Of a DNA stretch of 64,000 nt, positions 36,158 to 46,806 are shown one piece after another. The notes below the pieces were generated by a model. That model was given only the letters and a program-made list of their open reading frames with translations, ran no database searches and had not been told where the DNA came from. The position numbers and the translations under genes were made by a program. Every line of letters begins with the position of its first letter. The stretch's first letter is position 1. The stretch lies in NCBI GenBank assembly GCA_030248195.1, contig JASAND010019863.1:62001-126000 (forward strand). Reading direction: 5' to 3'. This DNA is from Trissonchulus latispiculum (taxonomy: Eukaryota > Nematoda > Enoplea > Enoplida > Ironidae).

Positions 36158-36191
36158 ATTATGTAGGGGCGCGATAGCGCCCCTACATAAT
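36158..36191. repeat. Perfect 15-bp hairpin
   Basis: attatgtaggggcgc pairs exactly with gcgcccctacataat across a gata loop. It lies about 640 bases left of the satellite at 36836. Similar GCG-NTA-GCG hairpins precede other satellites at 27020 and 39167. Confidence 0.9.
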
Positions 36192-36835
36192 ATGGGTATA
36201 AAGGCGTCTGCGCGGCCCCCTGGAGACCGTGTTGGCCTGGTGCCAGCTAATTAGAGGTCCGGTAGTGGTAAAAAGGTTACCAGCGTAAACAACTCGAGTT
36301 GTACTACAAGTACCACCATACTTTTGGTTCGAATTCGAAACTTCGAATTTTTGCACTAGGCGATAGTTACCGTGCGTTTGTTTTTTTCTCGGTGAATAAC
36401 GCTTATTGGAAATGCATTTTACGGCTAAGTGTTGGAACGATGTGGGCATTTTGGCACCATACTACTATTATATGTTGGTAGACAGGATCCCCCCATGCTA
36501 CCTTTTTTGGGTCATTTTGGCACCTGGCCAATTTTGGCTCTGTGCCAAGGTCCCAAAGTCGGACTTTCGCTATTTTTCGCAAATTTTGGTCACACTTTTC
36601 TAGAACTGGGTAGAAGCTGGAGAGGTCTAGTATCTTTTGTTGAAAATTACCAGTAGGGGTGCATAAAGTAACGAGGGGGATTTTTTAATTTTGCTCCCTA
36701 GCTTTCAGGAGATGGGCCCAAACTTTGCATTTTTTGGCCTGTTTTGGCGAAAAGTTTCTAAGTCCCACTTTTACCAGAAATGGTCTAAAAGTCACTAAAA
36801 ATGGCGTTTTTCGGCCTCGGGGTGGTTCCCATATA

Positions 36836-38010
36836 TAGTAAATCGGGGTCGCTGAAAACGATGAGCATACTGCCGATACCGCCCGAAGTGACCACTGGTC
36901 AGCATGGCTCCTCGCCCAGGGTCAAAGTAGGGACAACTCACTATAAACAGCTTTTTTCGGCGTCTTGGTCGGGGGCATATATAGTAAATCGACTACGCTC
37001 GTTTCAATGGGCATATCGCCGAAACCGACGGAAGTGACCACTGGTCACTACAGCCTACGGGGCCTATTGACCACTGGTCAAACAGCCTAAAACTGCGTTT
37101 TTCGGCGTTTTGGTTGGGGGCATGTATAGTAAATCGACTACGCTCGTTTCAATGAGCATATCGCCGAAACCGACGGAAGTGACCACTGGTCACTACAGCC
37201 TATGGGGCCTATTGACCACTGGTCAAACGGCCTAAAACTGCGTTTTCGGCATTTTGGTCGGGGGCATATATAGTAAATCGACTACGCTCGTTTCAATGGG
37301 CATATCGCCGAAACCGACGGAAGTGACCACTGGTCACAACAGCCTATGGGGCCTATTGACCACTGATCAAACGGCCTAAAACTGCGTTTTTCGGCATTTT
37401 GGACGGGGGCATATATAGTAAATCGACTACGCTCGTTTCAATGGGCATATCGCCGAAACCGACGGCAGTGACCACTGGTCACTACAGCCTAAGGGGCCTA
37501 TTGACCACTGGTCAAACGGCCTAAAACTGCGGTTTTCGGCGTTTTGGTCGAGGGCATATATGGTAAATCGACTACGCTCGTTTCAATGGGCATATCGCCG
37601 AAACCGACGGAAGTGACCACTGGTCACTACAGCCTACGGGGCCTATTAACCACTGGTCAAACGGCCTAAAACTGCGGTTTTCGGCGTTTTGGTCGGGGAC
37701 ATATATAGTAAATCGACTACGCTCGTTTCAATGGGCATATTGCCGAAATGGAGGGAAGTGACCACTGATACTACGGCCTATGGGGCCTATTGACCAGTGG
37801 TCAAACCCCTTAAAACAGCTTTTTTCGGCGCTTTGGTTGGGGGCATGTATTGTAAATCGACTACGCTCGTTTCAATGGGCATATTGCCGAAATCGAGGGA
37901 AGTGACCAGTCGTCACTTTGGTCTATGGGGCCTACTGACCACTGGTCAAACCGCCTAAAACAACGTTTTTCTCCCATATGGCGGTATCCATATAGTAAAT
38001 CCGTGTCGCT
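36836..38010. repeat. 145-bp satellite, 9 units
   Basis: The anchor tatagtaaatcg recurs near 36836, 36981, 37126, 37270, 37415, 37560, 37706, 37851 and 37993. Most units hold two dyads, gtgaccactggtcac and ttgaccactggtcaa. The first and last units share a variant (gtcgctgaaaacgat/gtcgctgaacacgat) not seen in the middle, as expected if unequal exchange homogenises the centre. Confidence 0.9.
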
Positions 38011-38231
38011 GAACACGATAGGCATACTGTCGAACTTTTTGGGGAGGCGAAAAAGTTTTATCCTTGTACTACCCACAAACACAGGTTGCAGCGGCCGAAG
38101 CTTGGGGCGGAGGTGAGAATTCAGTGGTACTATATATATATAATCAGTTTTCTGCTCTACCTACGGCACTGTTCAAGCTCCTTGTAGCCATTACCGCATT
38201 GCTGGAAAGGGATCCTTTAAAATGACAGAAG

Positions 38232-39006
38232 GACAAGAAATAAAAATGCTCCTCTGGAGCATGAAAAAAGTAATATGGGTGATGGTGAGGTTGCAAAATC
38301 AAGAGAGGACTAGTCTTTAAAACGCTTAATATGGGGCTAGGTTCAAAAATAGAAGAGGACTAGGTTGTGAGCGAATTAATATGGGCACAGCTTCGCCGAA
38401 CAACCCATATTCGCGGGATTTCACGTTTCGTCTTAGCTTTTGTCGCATACAGAGCTATCAATTTCAGTCAGTAATAAGAAATTGAAGAAGTTGAATACGT
38501 ACTCATTGAATAGAGTTGTTTGCATATACGTACTCTGTTAGACTAGCTAGGAATACATGTGTGCGTAAATTATCATCATTTGGTCGGGTTGAACTGCGGC
38601 AAGCAACGAGAAGATATCTAAGGACATGAGGCTAAAGCTATTGGTTCAAGCAGGGAGGAAATACAAGGTCGGAGTCCTAAGATTATTCTTGAAATATAAT
38701 TTTTCCGTATAAATGAATAAAACGCACTGGTTAGTATAAAACTTTTCTCGAAGAAAAAGTTTTACTAACTATAAACTAAACGTAGCGTGGATGGATATGC
38801 ATACTGACATACATTTATAAACCGCGAATATGGGTTGTTCGGCGAAGCTGTGCCCATATTAATTCGCTCACAACCTAGTCCTCTTCTATTTTTGAACCTA
38901 GCCCCATATTAAGCGTTTTAAAGACTAGTCCTCTCTTGATTTTGCAACCTCACCATCACCCATATTACTTTTTTCATGCTCCAGAGGAGCATTTTTATTT
39001 CTTGTC
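38232..39006. mobile_element. Foldback element, ACAAGAA...TGCTCC termini, copy 2
   Basis: Inverted arms of about 185 bases start gacaagaaataaaaatgctc and end with cccatattcgcgg. The loop is about 400 bases. It is 775 bp long and clearly related to 28432-29200 by termini and architecture, though the arms differ in sequence. Non-coding. Confidence 0.82.
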
Positions 39007-39192
39007 TAACAAGACCATTTATATATAGCTTAAATCTAGGTAGTTTCGCGCTCTTCCATGGAAATACGTCAAACTTGTTAAAGTTGACGACCCAAACCCA
39101 AAATGTAGAAAGCGAAATTGTTTTCTTTATATCTCGAAAGAACTTCATGATAACTACCATCAAATCAGGTAGTGCGCGTTAGCGCACTACCT

Positions 39193-40017
39193 AGAATAGG
39201 GAAATTAAGGTACTTTGCGGCTTATTGGAATCTGTTTTTTTAATAACTCGCGGAGGAGTGGACCGATCGGGCTCAAACTTGCTGTGTGAAGAGCCTATGG
39301 GCAGGGGTACATGCTGTGAAAATTTGAGCCGAATCGGTCGAGCCAATCTGGAGATATGCAAATTAGGTGCTTTGGCTGCTTGCACTTTTTCTCCATTTTT
39401 TTTACCCCCACCCTAGAGGTCGGAGGACTTAAAATTTCTATAAAGTTTTGCTATTTTTGTGGATAGAATCCCCCGCAATTCAGGGCGAATTTTTCTTTTC
39501 GCCGTAGGACCCCCCCATAGGTCTGTGTACTCCTAGGATTTTTCGATTTTTGACCCCCCCGGAAAAAAACTAAGTCCCAAAATTTATTAGCCGGTCTACA
39601 GAGAGCAAGGCTCAAAGCCAGGTTCTCATGTTGGGGTTATAGCATCGCCCCAAGGTGAAGATCTCCGGGAAACGAGATGGTGCTGTTCGGTGGTCTGGCG
39701 CCCTGGCCAGGGGTCACTAGTTAACGTGTAAAAGGGGGGGTCTGGGCCTACGGAGTAGGCAGCCCTATACATAAGAGCTGCTGGGCTGAGGTTTCGTATT
39801 GGAATAGGAACCCCTATATGGTGAATCTAAATGGCCCATTAGTTTTGCTCTATCACCTATCCGTGGGGCTGGGGTGCACTCTGATGGAGGTGGGCCCCTA
39901 CCGTGTCGCAGGTCCAACTTTAACCTCTTCCATAGAAAGATCTGTTGCGGGTACAGCTTTTATATTGGGTGTGTGGGGTGGGCTGTGGGAGCACTACAAC
40001 ATAGGCTATAGTAGGTT
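39193..40017. other. Spacer between hairpin 39167-39192 and satellite
   Basis: It follows the perfect hairpin aggtagtgcgc-gtta-gcgcactacct. It contains accgatcgggctcaaactt and cgaatcggtcgagcc. No gene. Confidence 0.45.
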
Positions 40018-41345
40018 TCGCCCAGACCCGTGTGGCGCCCTGGCCAGGGGTCCGGACCGTGGACCAGGCCCAAAATGGCCAAAAATCGATTTTTCCAAAA
40101 GTGGCCAAGTTTGGTTTCAAATGAAAGCCCTTGGTGAGGCGAACATTTTTTGTCATTGGAGGGCCCCTCCAAAGTGGCCCCAGCGGCCTGTGGCGCCCTG
40201 ACCAGGGTCCGGACCGGTCAAAAAATAGCCAAAAATCGATTTTTCCAAAAGTGGCCACGTTTGGTATCAAATGAAAGCCCTTGGTGAGGCGAACATTTTT
40301 TGTCATTGGAGGACCCCTCCAAAGTGGCCCCAGCGGTCTGTGGCGCCCTGACCAGGGTCCGGATTGGTCAAAAATCGATTTTTCCAAAAGTGGCCATGTT
40401 TGGTATCAAATGAAAGCCCTTGGTGAGGCGAGCATTTTTTGTCATTGGAGGACCCCTCCAAAGTGGCCCCAGCAGCCTGTGGCGCCCTGACCAGGGTCCG
40501 GACCGGTCAAAAATGGCCAAAAATCGATTTTTCCAAAAGTTGCCATGTTTGGTATCAAATGAAAGCCCTTGGTAAGGCGAACATTTTTTGTCATTGGAGG
40601 ACCCCTCCAAAGTGGCCCCAGCGGCCTGCGGCGCCCTGGCCAGGGTCCGGACCGGGCCAAAATCGATTTTTTGAAAATTTTGCAATTTGGTATCAAATGA
40701 AAGCCCTTAGTAAGGCGAACATTTTTGTCATTGGCGGACCCCTCCAAAGTCGCCCCAGCGCCCTGACCAGGGTCCGGACCGGTCAAAAATGGCCAAAAAT
40801 CGATTTTTCCAAAAGTTGCCATGTTTGGTATCAAATGAAAGCCCTTGGTGAGGCGAACATTTTTTGTCATTGGAGGACCCCTCCAAAGTGGTCTCAGCGG
40901 CCTGTGGCGCCCTGACCAGGGTCCGGACTGGTCAAAAATCGATTTTTTAAAAAATTTCCGACTTTGTTATCAAATGAAAGCCCTTGGTGAGGCAAACATT
41001 TATTGTCATTGGAGGACCCCTCCAAAGTGGTCTCAGCGGCCTGTGGCGCCCTGACCAGGGTCCGGACTGGTAAAAAATCGATTTTTTAAAAAATTTCCGA
41101 CTTTGGTATCAAATGAAAGCCCTTTTTATTGGTGTAATCAAATGTGGTGGCGGTCATGAAATGATAGCTCCAGTCTGTCACCTAAATGTATACTTGCTTT
41201 CTTCAGCTGTATAAATGTAGGTTACCCTTTTTCTTTGCTTTCTCTTGGTGAGGCAAACATTTATTGTCATTGGAGGACCCCTCCAAAGTGGCCTCAGCGG
41301 CCTGTGGCGCCCTGACCAGAGTCCGGACCGGTCCAAAATCGATTT
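40018..41345. repeat. About 145-bp satellite, GGTATCAAATGAAAGCCC type
   Basis: Eight to nine units carry ggcgccctgaccagggtccg, aaaatcgatttttcc, tttggtatcaaatgaaagcc and cattggaggacccctcc. The last unit is split by about 120 bases of unrelated DNA (41126-41246). Long open frames on both strands here are by-products of the period and should not be read as genes. Confidence 0.9.
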
Positions 41346-41554
41346 GTTTAAATTCGCATCCCGTCACCCGTCACCTAAAGCAAACTGGTTTTTCTTACTC
41401 CACGAGAAACTCCTAGTGATGCACAGCAACAAGCTCACAAACACACAGGTACAAACACGCAACTGTCAATGCCTACCTGTGGAGTTCATTCCACAAGAAC
41501 TCTTCGAGTTCACGCGAATAGGGTGGATGGCGAGAGGCGCCTATTCTACCCCAG

Positions 41555-41745
41555 ACGCTGGTTTCAATCATTTTAGGCGCTGACTAGATTTCCTATTCTG
41601 CACCAAAAGCTGGTTTCAATCATTTTAAACGCTGGCTAGATTCCCTATTCTGCACCAAAAAGCTGGTTTCAATCATTTTAGGCGCTGACTCGATTTCCTA
41701 TTCTACACCAAAAAGCTGGTTTCAATCATTTTAGGCGCTGGCTAG
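41555..41745. repeat. About 52-bp tandem repeat, 4 units
   Basis: Units of gctggtttcaatcatttta, ggcgctgactagatt, cctattctgcaccaaaa. Confidence 0.85.
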
Positions 41746-42122
41746 ACATCAATCTGCACGAATCTATTGGCATTTTTCCGCTTTAGCCATTTTTCCCTAT
41801 TCTCCCCTTTAGCAATGACCGTTAGGGCATTTTTGTTACTAGTATAAAGTATATATTTTCTGGACCGGAATATGACCTTTCTTCTCGCGAAAAGATTTCC
41901 CGCGCGGCTTCAAAGGGTACCGTTTTTATGTATCCAGAAAGATTGGTATATACATGCTACTACCACGAGCTTTTCAGCAAAATTTTCCCCGTGTCCGAAA
42001 CTCCTACACACCAAATTTCAGCTTTTTTGTTTGAAATCCTTTGAAGTCGCTCGTGGAATTTCAAAAAATTTGTCACGAGAAGAAAGATGTCATCATTTCG
42101 GTTCAGAAAATATACATTTCAT

Positions 42123-42470
42123 CAAGAGTACATAATAACTAAGAGTGTGACAAGCGTCAAGCTCTTAGTTATTAGTCTTGGGACATCATCTACACGATAA
42201 CGGCTGACCCCCCCCCCACAAATTAGACCCATCACTGCAAAGAAATTCGCACGCTATGTTTGTGTGCTGAAGCCCGCAACAGACGCACATTGAACCAACT
42301 GACTAGTTGTGTTTTCGAGCTTTAGAACGTAGGCATAGCGTGCGAATTTCTTTGAAGTGATGGGTCTAATTTGTTGGGGGGGTGGTCAGCCGTTATCGTG
42401 CAGATGATGTCCCAAGCCTAATAACTATGAGCTTGACGCTTGTCACACTCTTAGTTATTATATACTCTTG
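42123..42470. mobile_element. MITE, 7-bp TSD family, intact copy
   Basis: CAAGAGTACATAATAACTAA at the left and tatactcttg at the right; long foldback with gcgtgcgaatttctttga arms. Flanks ATTTCAT and ATTGCTT match at 5 of 7 positions, so the duplication has decayed. It ends 38 bases before cassette exon C. Confidence 0.82.
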
Positions 42471-42508
42471 ATTGCTTGTAGCTAAGACGTTATTTTTATG
42501 TGTTTCAG

Positions 42509-42667
42509 TTCCGGTCTCTGCCTTTCCTGAGGCTTTGATTAAGCCGACAGGATGGGGAGCGAAGCTAAACTCGACTGACGATGAAGCCGTGGCTGGGCGG
42601 CGGTCTGTTAAGCGAATTCCTTTTCAGAACGCTTCCTCTGGTCGGCCTCCTACGACTTCTGGCACAG
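42509..42667 (+). CDS. Cassette exon C of the zinc-finger gene
   Basis: 159 bases, acceptor tttatgtgtttcag, donor acag/gtctgt, phase 1 to phase 1, 53 codons. It encodes VPVSAFPEALIKPTGWGAK, then a polar part with ADDEAV-like acidic residues and RRSVKRIPFQNASSGR, ending PTTSGTG. The 3' end (ctggcacag/gtctgt) is the same as in exon D, and both are preceded by tgtttcag, suggesting that C and D descend from one exon. It has a basic cluster but no folded domain. The start of the exon is fixed by the acceptor because no initiator is needed. Confidence 0.75.
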
Positions 42668-43303
42668 GTCTGTGAAGATTTTGTCGGGAGGTTTTACGTT
42701 AGGAAAAACTGTATATGAACGTATGGATTTGAAAGTGGGGCTTCTCCCCCCCTCCCACCTGTGGAGTGTATGTATGCAATCCATCTTGAGGAGGAGGGGG
42801 TTGTTCATAATGAAAAAATTATATATAGTCACGGATTTCGCTCATTTTTACGCATAAGTAATGTAGCCGCACATGTTGTACATATAAAGATTATACATTT
42901 ATTTGTTTCATCCATGTCTCCGCGAGTTACAAGCTATTAACTGCTTGCAATTTTAATGATGGGCGAAACGAGGGTACCGCTTGAGACTTAGACAATTTTC
43001 CTCATACAGTCTTCGATTATGGAGCGTCAATGGCCTGTACATTGGAAAACTGATCTAAAGAATTAATTTTGTTCCGGTGTTGGTAGGCTAAACGTGATTT
43101 TTTAAACAAAAACATAAATACAAAAATTTTACTAGACAAATTTGTAATCAATTCTAAAAGCTTAATAACTGTCGAGCGTAAAACTATTTTATATTATTCT
43201 ACAAACTGTACTGTACTGACCAGAAATTAAGACTTCATCATCATCATCGGTGTGGCCTGGCGGAGCGAATCCATATAGCCGGACTAGAGACGTCCGGTAC
43301 TCC

Positions 43304-44238
43304 TTAGGAAGTCCACAACTCCCCTTGGGGATTCCCAGAGGACAGCCAATCCATTACTGCAGTCAAGGTGAGCCTCCGAGGATTGTCTGTAGCAGGGCTC
43401 TCCAGGAGAAGATGTTCCAAAGTTTCCTCATCCTGGAGACAGTCTGTGCAGAGGGTGGGATTGACCTGGTGTCGGTACTGCGCCAGCAGCAGACACTTCC
43501 CAGATCGCAGTTGGGATAGCATAGTTCGTTCCGATTTCAGGAGACCAGCTTCTGATTTAGCCGGAACTGGGCCCTTATCCCGGTAGATGGATTTGGAGCA
43601 TGCATGGGAAAGACCTGAATACCACTCCGAGATAGTTTTCCTCCTGGCAACAGCCACAGCTGTGTCGTAGTCGACCGGAACCGCTTCCTGCCGCATGCGG
43701 GCACCGTTGCGGGCTAGATGGTCAGCTCGCTCATTGCCGTAGATGCCACAGTGGCTGGGCACCCAGACTATAGAGAAGTTGATCCCTAATGACGACAGCC
43801 AGTTGAGGGAGGCCCAGATGTCCGATTCGGTTCGCGTGCACATAGTTCTAGGACCAGAAGCAAACCGCTGCACCGTAGACAGAGAGTCAGTGCAGATTCG
43901 AACGGTTTTGGTGGAGGACCAGCGGAGGATTGGAGCCAATGTAGCCCCTGTCTAACGGCAAGAACTTCTGCCCGGTAGCTGGAACAGAAGGATCCAGCTG
44001 GATAGGCGAATTGCCTCCGTCGGCCGGTGGCTGATTCCATGACATAGACACCACATCCGCCTCTTTCTGTCTCTCCAGAGGCAGAACCATCTGTCCATAG
44101 GGTATAGTCTGCCGGTGGTAACCTGGTCAAGTATTCCTGTGCAGCTTTCTTCTTCTCCATTGGGGGCGCGTCCTTAGGGCATGTGAGGCGGAGCAAGTCA
44201 TCGGTAACGAGATGTGCTGATTGTCCCCAGGGAGGCAT
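43304..44238 (-). pseudogene. LINE RNase H domain and C-terminus
   Basis: This region would degrade the RNA strand of the RNA/DNA hybrid during reverse transcription. The catalytic acidic residues are recognisable in order: YTLWTDGSASG (Asp), SYRAEVLAVRQG (Glu), RICTDSLSTVQ (Asp) and VPSHCGIYGNERADHLA (His and Asp). A frameshift near 43930 separates the second from the third motif, so no single intact product is made. The C-terminus carries a CTDCLQDEETLEHLLLE block typical of this LINE group and ends GELWTS. The frame is otherwise open, showing fairly recent decay. Confidence 0.88.
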
Positions 44239-44414
44239 GGGGGGGGAAGTCTGCGCAGAGGTTCTCTTGGGAGTCTATTTAGTCCGGTGAGTTCAGAGGT
44301 TGCCGGCGACCTGGATCGCCAGCTAGGCTGGGATTTGAGAGTTCGTTGGCGGCCTGCCGGCGGTTGGATTGTCCGGAACTGGTGGCTGTTTTCTGGCTGG
44401 CGCTGGTTCTTTTC

Positions 44415-44958
44415 CTACGATTTCGCTGCCAGAAACTGTATCCGGAGTTTGAGTGGCATTATACCTGCGTCCATTTGCAGGACCTCAAGAGGGGACGCAC
44501 TGTGGCAACCAGTCACCAGTCGACACGCCCTGTTCTGGATCTTTTCTGCCGTGCAGGTGTAGGTGGAGGCTGCATTGAGGCCCCACACGCCCGCACAGTA
44601 TTCAAGGGCAGACCGGACGAAAGTGACGTAGACTGTCCTGAGATCCTCTTTGGTCAGTCCCCAGTCCTTCCCAGACAGGGATGACAGCAACCGCATCCGA
44701 GAGGTCAGCTTGACTTAGAGGTTGGTGACATGCGAACCGAAGTTGAGGAGGCCGTCAAACGTGACACCCAGAAAGGTGACGGTGTCCCGACAAGGGATCG
44801 GTTCTCCGTTGGAATCGAGGCTGAGACGGCGTTTGGCTTCTGCATTGTGTGTAGTGAAGGCCATCCATTCGCATTTTCCCACATTGACCTGCATATGCCA
44901 CTTCCTGGACCATCTGTGGAGGACATTCAGGGCTGACTGGAGCAGCAACGACGATCAT
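44415..44958 (-). pseudogene. LINE reverse transcriptase C-terminal remnant
   Basis: What survives is the part after the catalytic YADD: LNVLHRWSRKWHMQVNVGK, FLGVTFDGLLNFGSH, and YVTFVRSALEYCAGVWG followed by EKIQNRACRLVTGC. The fingers and palm, including YADD, are absent. The upstream linker runs directly into this thumb-side segment near 44955, so about 1 kb is missing by deletion rather than by substitution. A frameshift separates the two readable pieces near 44700. Confidence 0.85.
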
Positions 44959-45231
44959 CTCCCGCAGCTTCCGGGGCTCAGCAGTCCATTGCCGTTTCGC
45001 CTGGTCATCGTTGTTTGCCTGCTCTTGCAGGTTCCTGCGCAGCCTTGCCTGATCGCTGAGTTCAGGGCACTAGAAGGCTTTGGCGTCCTTCAGGCGGTTT
45101 TTCGGAATTGCAGCCTTCGCGGCTACATGGAAGAATGCTGAGATGGCGGACATCAGGTTGTGTGCAGTTTGTTCTTCTTCAGGTGGTAGGCGAAGGGACA
45201 GCTGGTCGTCCAGGATTTTCCTGAATTTAGC

Positions 45232-45692
45232 TCAGTCAGCTTTCCTGAAGTTGTAGCGCATGGGCTTCTTCTGATTTCTGTGGCTGGTGACGCAGTTTAG
45301 GCGTAGGCAGATGGGCATATGGTCGGAGACTGTATCTTCGAGCAGTGACCATACAAACTTTCCATCCCATCTGTTCCCCAGAACTGTCAGGTCTGGCACT
45401 GACTGGGCTGTAGCTTTCGTTGAGATTCCAGAGTTGGCGATCACCAGATTGTTCTCAGTGATCCAGTCCTCCAGATCCTCGCCTATGCTGTTGGCCGGTT
45501 GGAATGGATCCCACAGTACGCTATGGGCATTGAAGTCGCCCAAGAGGATAGTGCTGCTGGTGCTGGGGAGTTGTCCAGGGTCGAAGGACTGGGAGCGCTG
45601 GTTGTCCGCGGTACGGATGATCGGAGGTACGTACACGGAGGTGACTGGTATTAGGTTCCCGTTTACTTGAAGTCGCACCGCAACGGCGTCAG
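45232..45692 (-). pseudogene. LINE APE endonuclease, C-terminal half
   Basis: Apurinic-endonuclease-like nickase, second half: VTSVYVPPIIRT, LLGDFNAHSVLWD (the GDFN metal/catalytic motif), DLTVLGNRWDGK, and TVSDHMPICLRL (the SDH motif). It continues into a Lys/Arg-rich linker toward the missing reverse transcriptase. The N-terminal half lies beyond the G-tract insertion. The frame resumes cleanly at both borders, so the endonuclease was intact when the element landed. Confidence 0.9.
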
Positions 45693-46099
45693 CTGGGTTT
45701 ATTTTAGGCAAAAATAAGTGGGGGGGAGGAGTGGGGGGGGGGTGGTCGACACGTGGGGGGAAATAAAATGGGCCAAAAATGCTAAAAATGCAGTATAAAC
45801 AGCCTGTTTTCCACATACACTGCTATAACTATGCTTAAAAGTGCTCAAAAATCAAGTTTTAGCACCAAAAAAGGCGATTTTTGATCAAAAATTTCCGGCT
45901 AAGCCGGAAAATTTTTGAAAATTTTGACAAAAAATCCTAAAAATTTGGTAATTTCAAGGCTTCTTAGGGTGAGAGGGGGGAGCCCAAAAATGTGGGGGTG
46001 GGGCCGAGTGGGGGGGGGGGGGGAGAGGTGCTCGAGTGGGGGGTGAACCCAAAAAGGGGGGGCACCCCCCCCCACCCCCCCCAAATAAAGTAAACCCAG
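45693..46099. mobile_element. G-tract element inserted in the LINE, TSD GTCAG
   Basis: Termini CTGGGTTTATTTTAGGC and aaataaagtaaacccag; direct repeats GTCAG at 45688-45692 and 46100-46104. It contains ttccggc-taa-gccggaa at 45893-45908 and long G runs. Because the host LINE coding frame reads through both flanks, the borders are exact. This is the best-defined member of the family. Confidence 0.92.
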
Positions 46100-46765
46100 G
46101 TCAGTGGAGTCGTCCGAGGTCGCAGTCAGTGAAGTGTCGATACGCAGATAGTCGATGCCCTTCCGCACGAGCAGAGCGGTTCCGCCCCCGACAGGCTTTT
46201 GGGTAGTCAGTCGCCGGTCCCGTTTCCTGTAGCAGTGTTCTTCGTTGAAGTCCGGGAGTCGCAACTGGTCTCCCTCTGTTAACCAGGTTTCCTGGATAGC
46301 GGCAACATCGATCTGTTCTTCCTCCAGGATTTTCCGGAGGAATAGCCTTTTGGCGGAAGAGAGGGCTCCCGCGTTCCACTGTAAAAATCTGAGCTCGCTG
46401 CGGGGCCGGTGAACGTTTTCACCGCGACGACTGACGGAGCCTGTCGTGTTGGTTGACGTGGTGGAGGGCGGGCTAGGTCTTACTGCACGCGGGGCTGGGG
46501 TAGGAACCACTAAGGTAGGTGGTAGGAGGGGAGTGGGAGCCTGGGAGTGATCAGGTATGGTGCAGCGACTGCACCGGAAAGTGTCTATAGTCCGCTGTGG
46601 CAGTCCCCGGCTGAAACTGCCAGGTGAGATCCCACTGCACATTCCATCATGCACCCAGAGCTGACAGACTGTGCAACTGATGGAGTAGGAGCGACGGCTG
46701 ACCGGCAGCCCGCAGACTGCGCAAGGCCATCGCGGACCCGGATTTGGTTCAACGTCTCCAGCCAT
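46100..46765 (-). pseudogene. LINE 2A-like peptide, PHD finger and APE N-terminal half
   Basis: The first residues after the ATG form MAGDVEPNPGP, a match to the DxExNPGP 2A ribosome-skipping consensus. Upstream in-frame codons (PAYLARLLL, after a TAA) would complete a Leu-rich 2A, with three consecutive CTG codons before the ATG. Residues about 15-57 form a PHD-type zinc finger (CAVC, CTVC, WVHDGMC, CSRC). The endonuclease follows with LRFLQWNAGALSS, AAIQETWL (the catalytic Glu) and GGGTALLVRKG. 2A-like sequences at this position are known in some APE-type LINEs. If functional, the short N-terminal peptide would be released during translation. The ORF is broken by the insertion at 46100. Confidence 0.88.
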
Positions 46766-46774
46766 CAGCAGCAG

Positions 46775-46806
46775 CCGGGCGAGGTAGGCTGGTTAGCCTC
46801 GCCCGG
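46775..46806 (-). promoter_or_regulatory. Stable hairpin immediately 5' of the LINE 2A start
   Basis: ccgggcgagg pairs exactly with cctcgcccgg across a 12-base loop (46785-46796) that has a smaller ggct/agcc pairing. On the LINE RNA it ends about 9 bases before the ATG. Placement next to tandem CUG codons could favour slowed scanning and near-cognate initiation; that is inference. Confidence 0.55.

Noticed and set aside
36158..39192. Helitron 3' ends at the perfect hairpins
   Set aside because: Only the 39167 hairpin is followed by a ctag, no TC 5' end or AT target was found, and the others lack CTRR.
39920..40915. Long open frames on both strands (up to 158 codons)
   Set aside because: They lie wholly in the 145-bp satellite and repeat the same peptide on each strand; openness is a by-product of the repeat.
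44221..45670. Open frames on the plus strand
   Set aside because: They are antisense to the recognisable LINE RNase H, RT and endonuclease regions.
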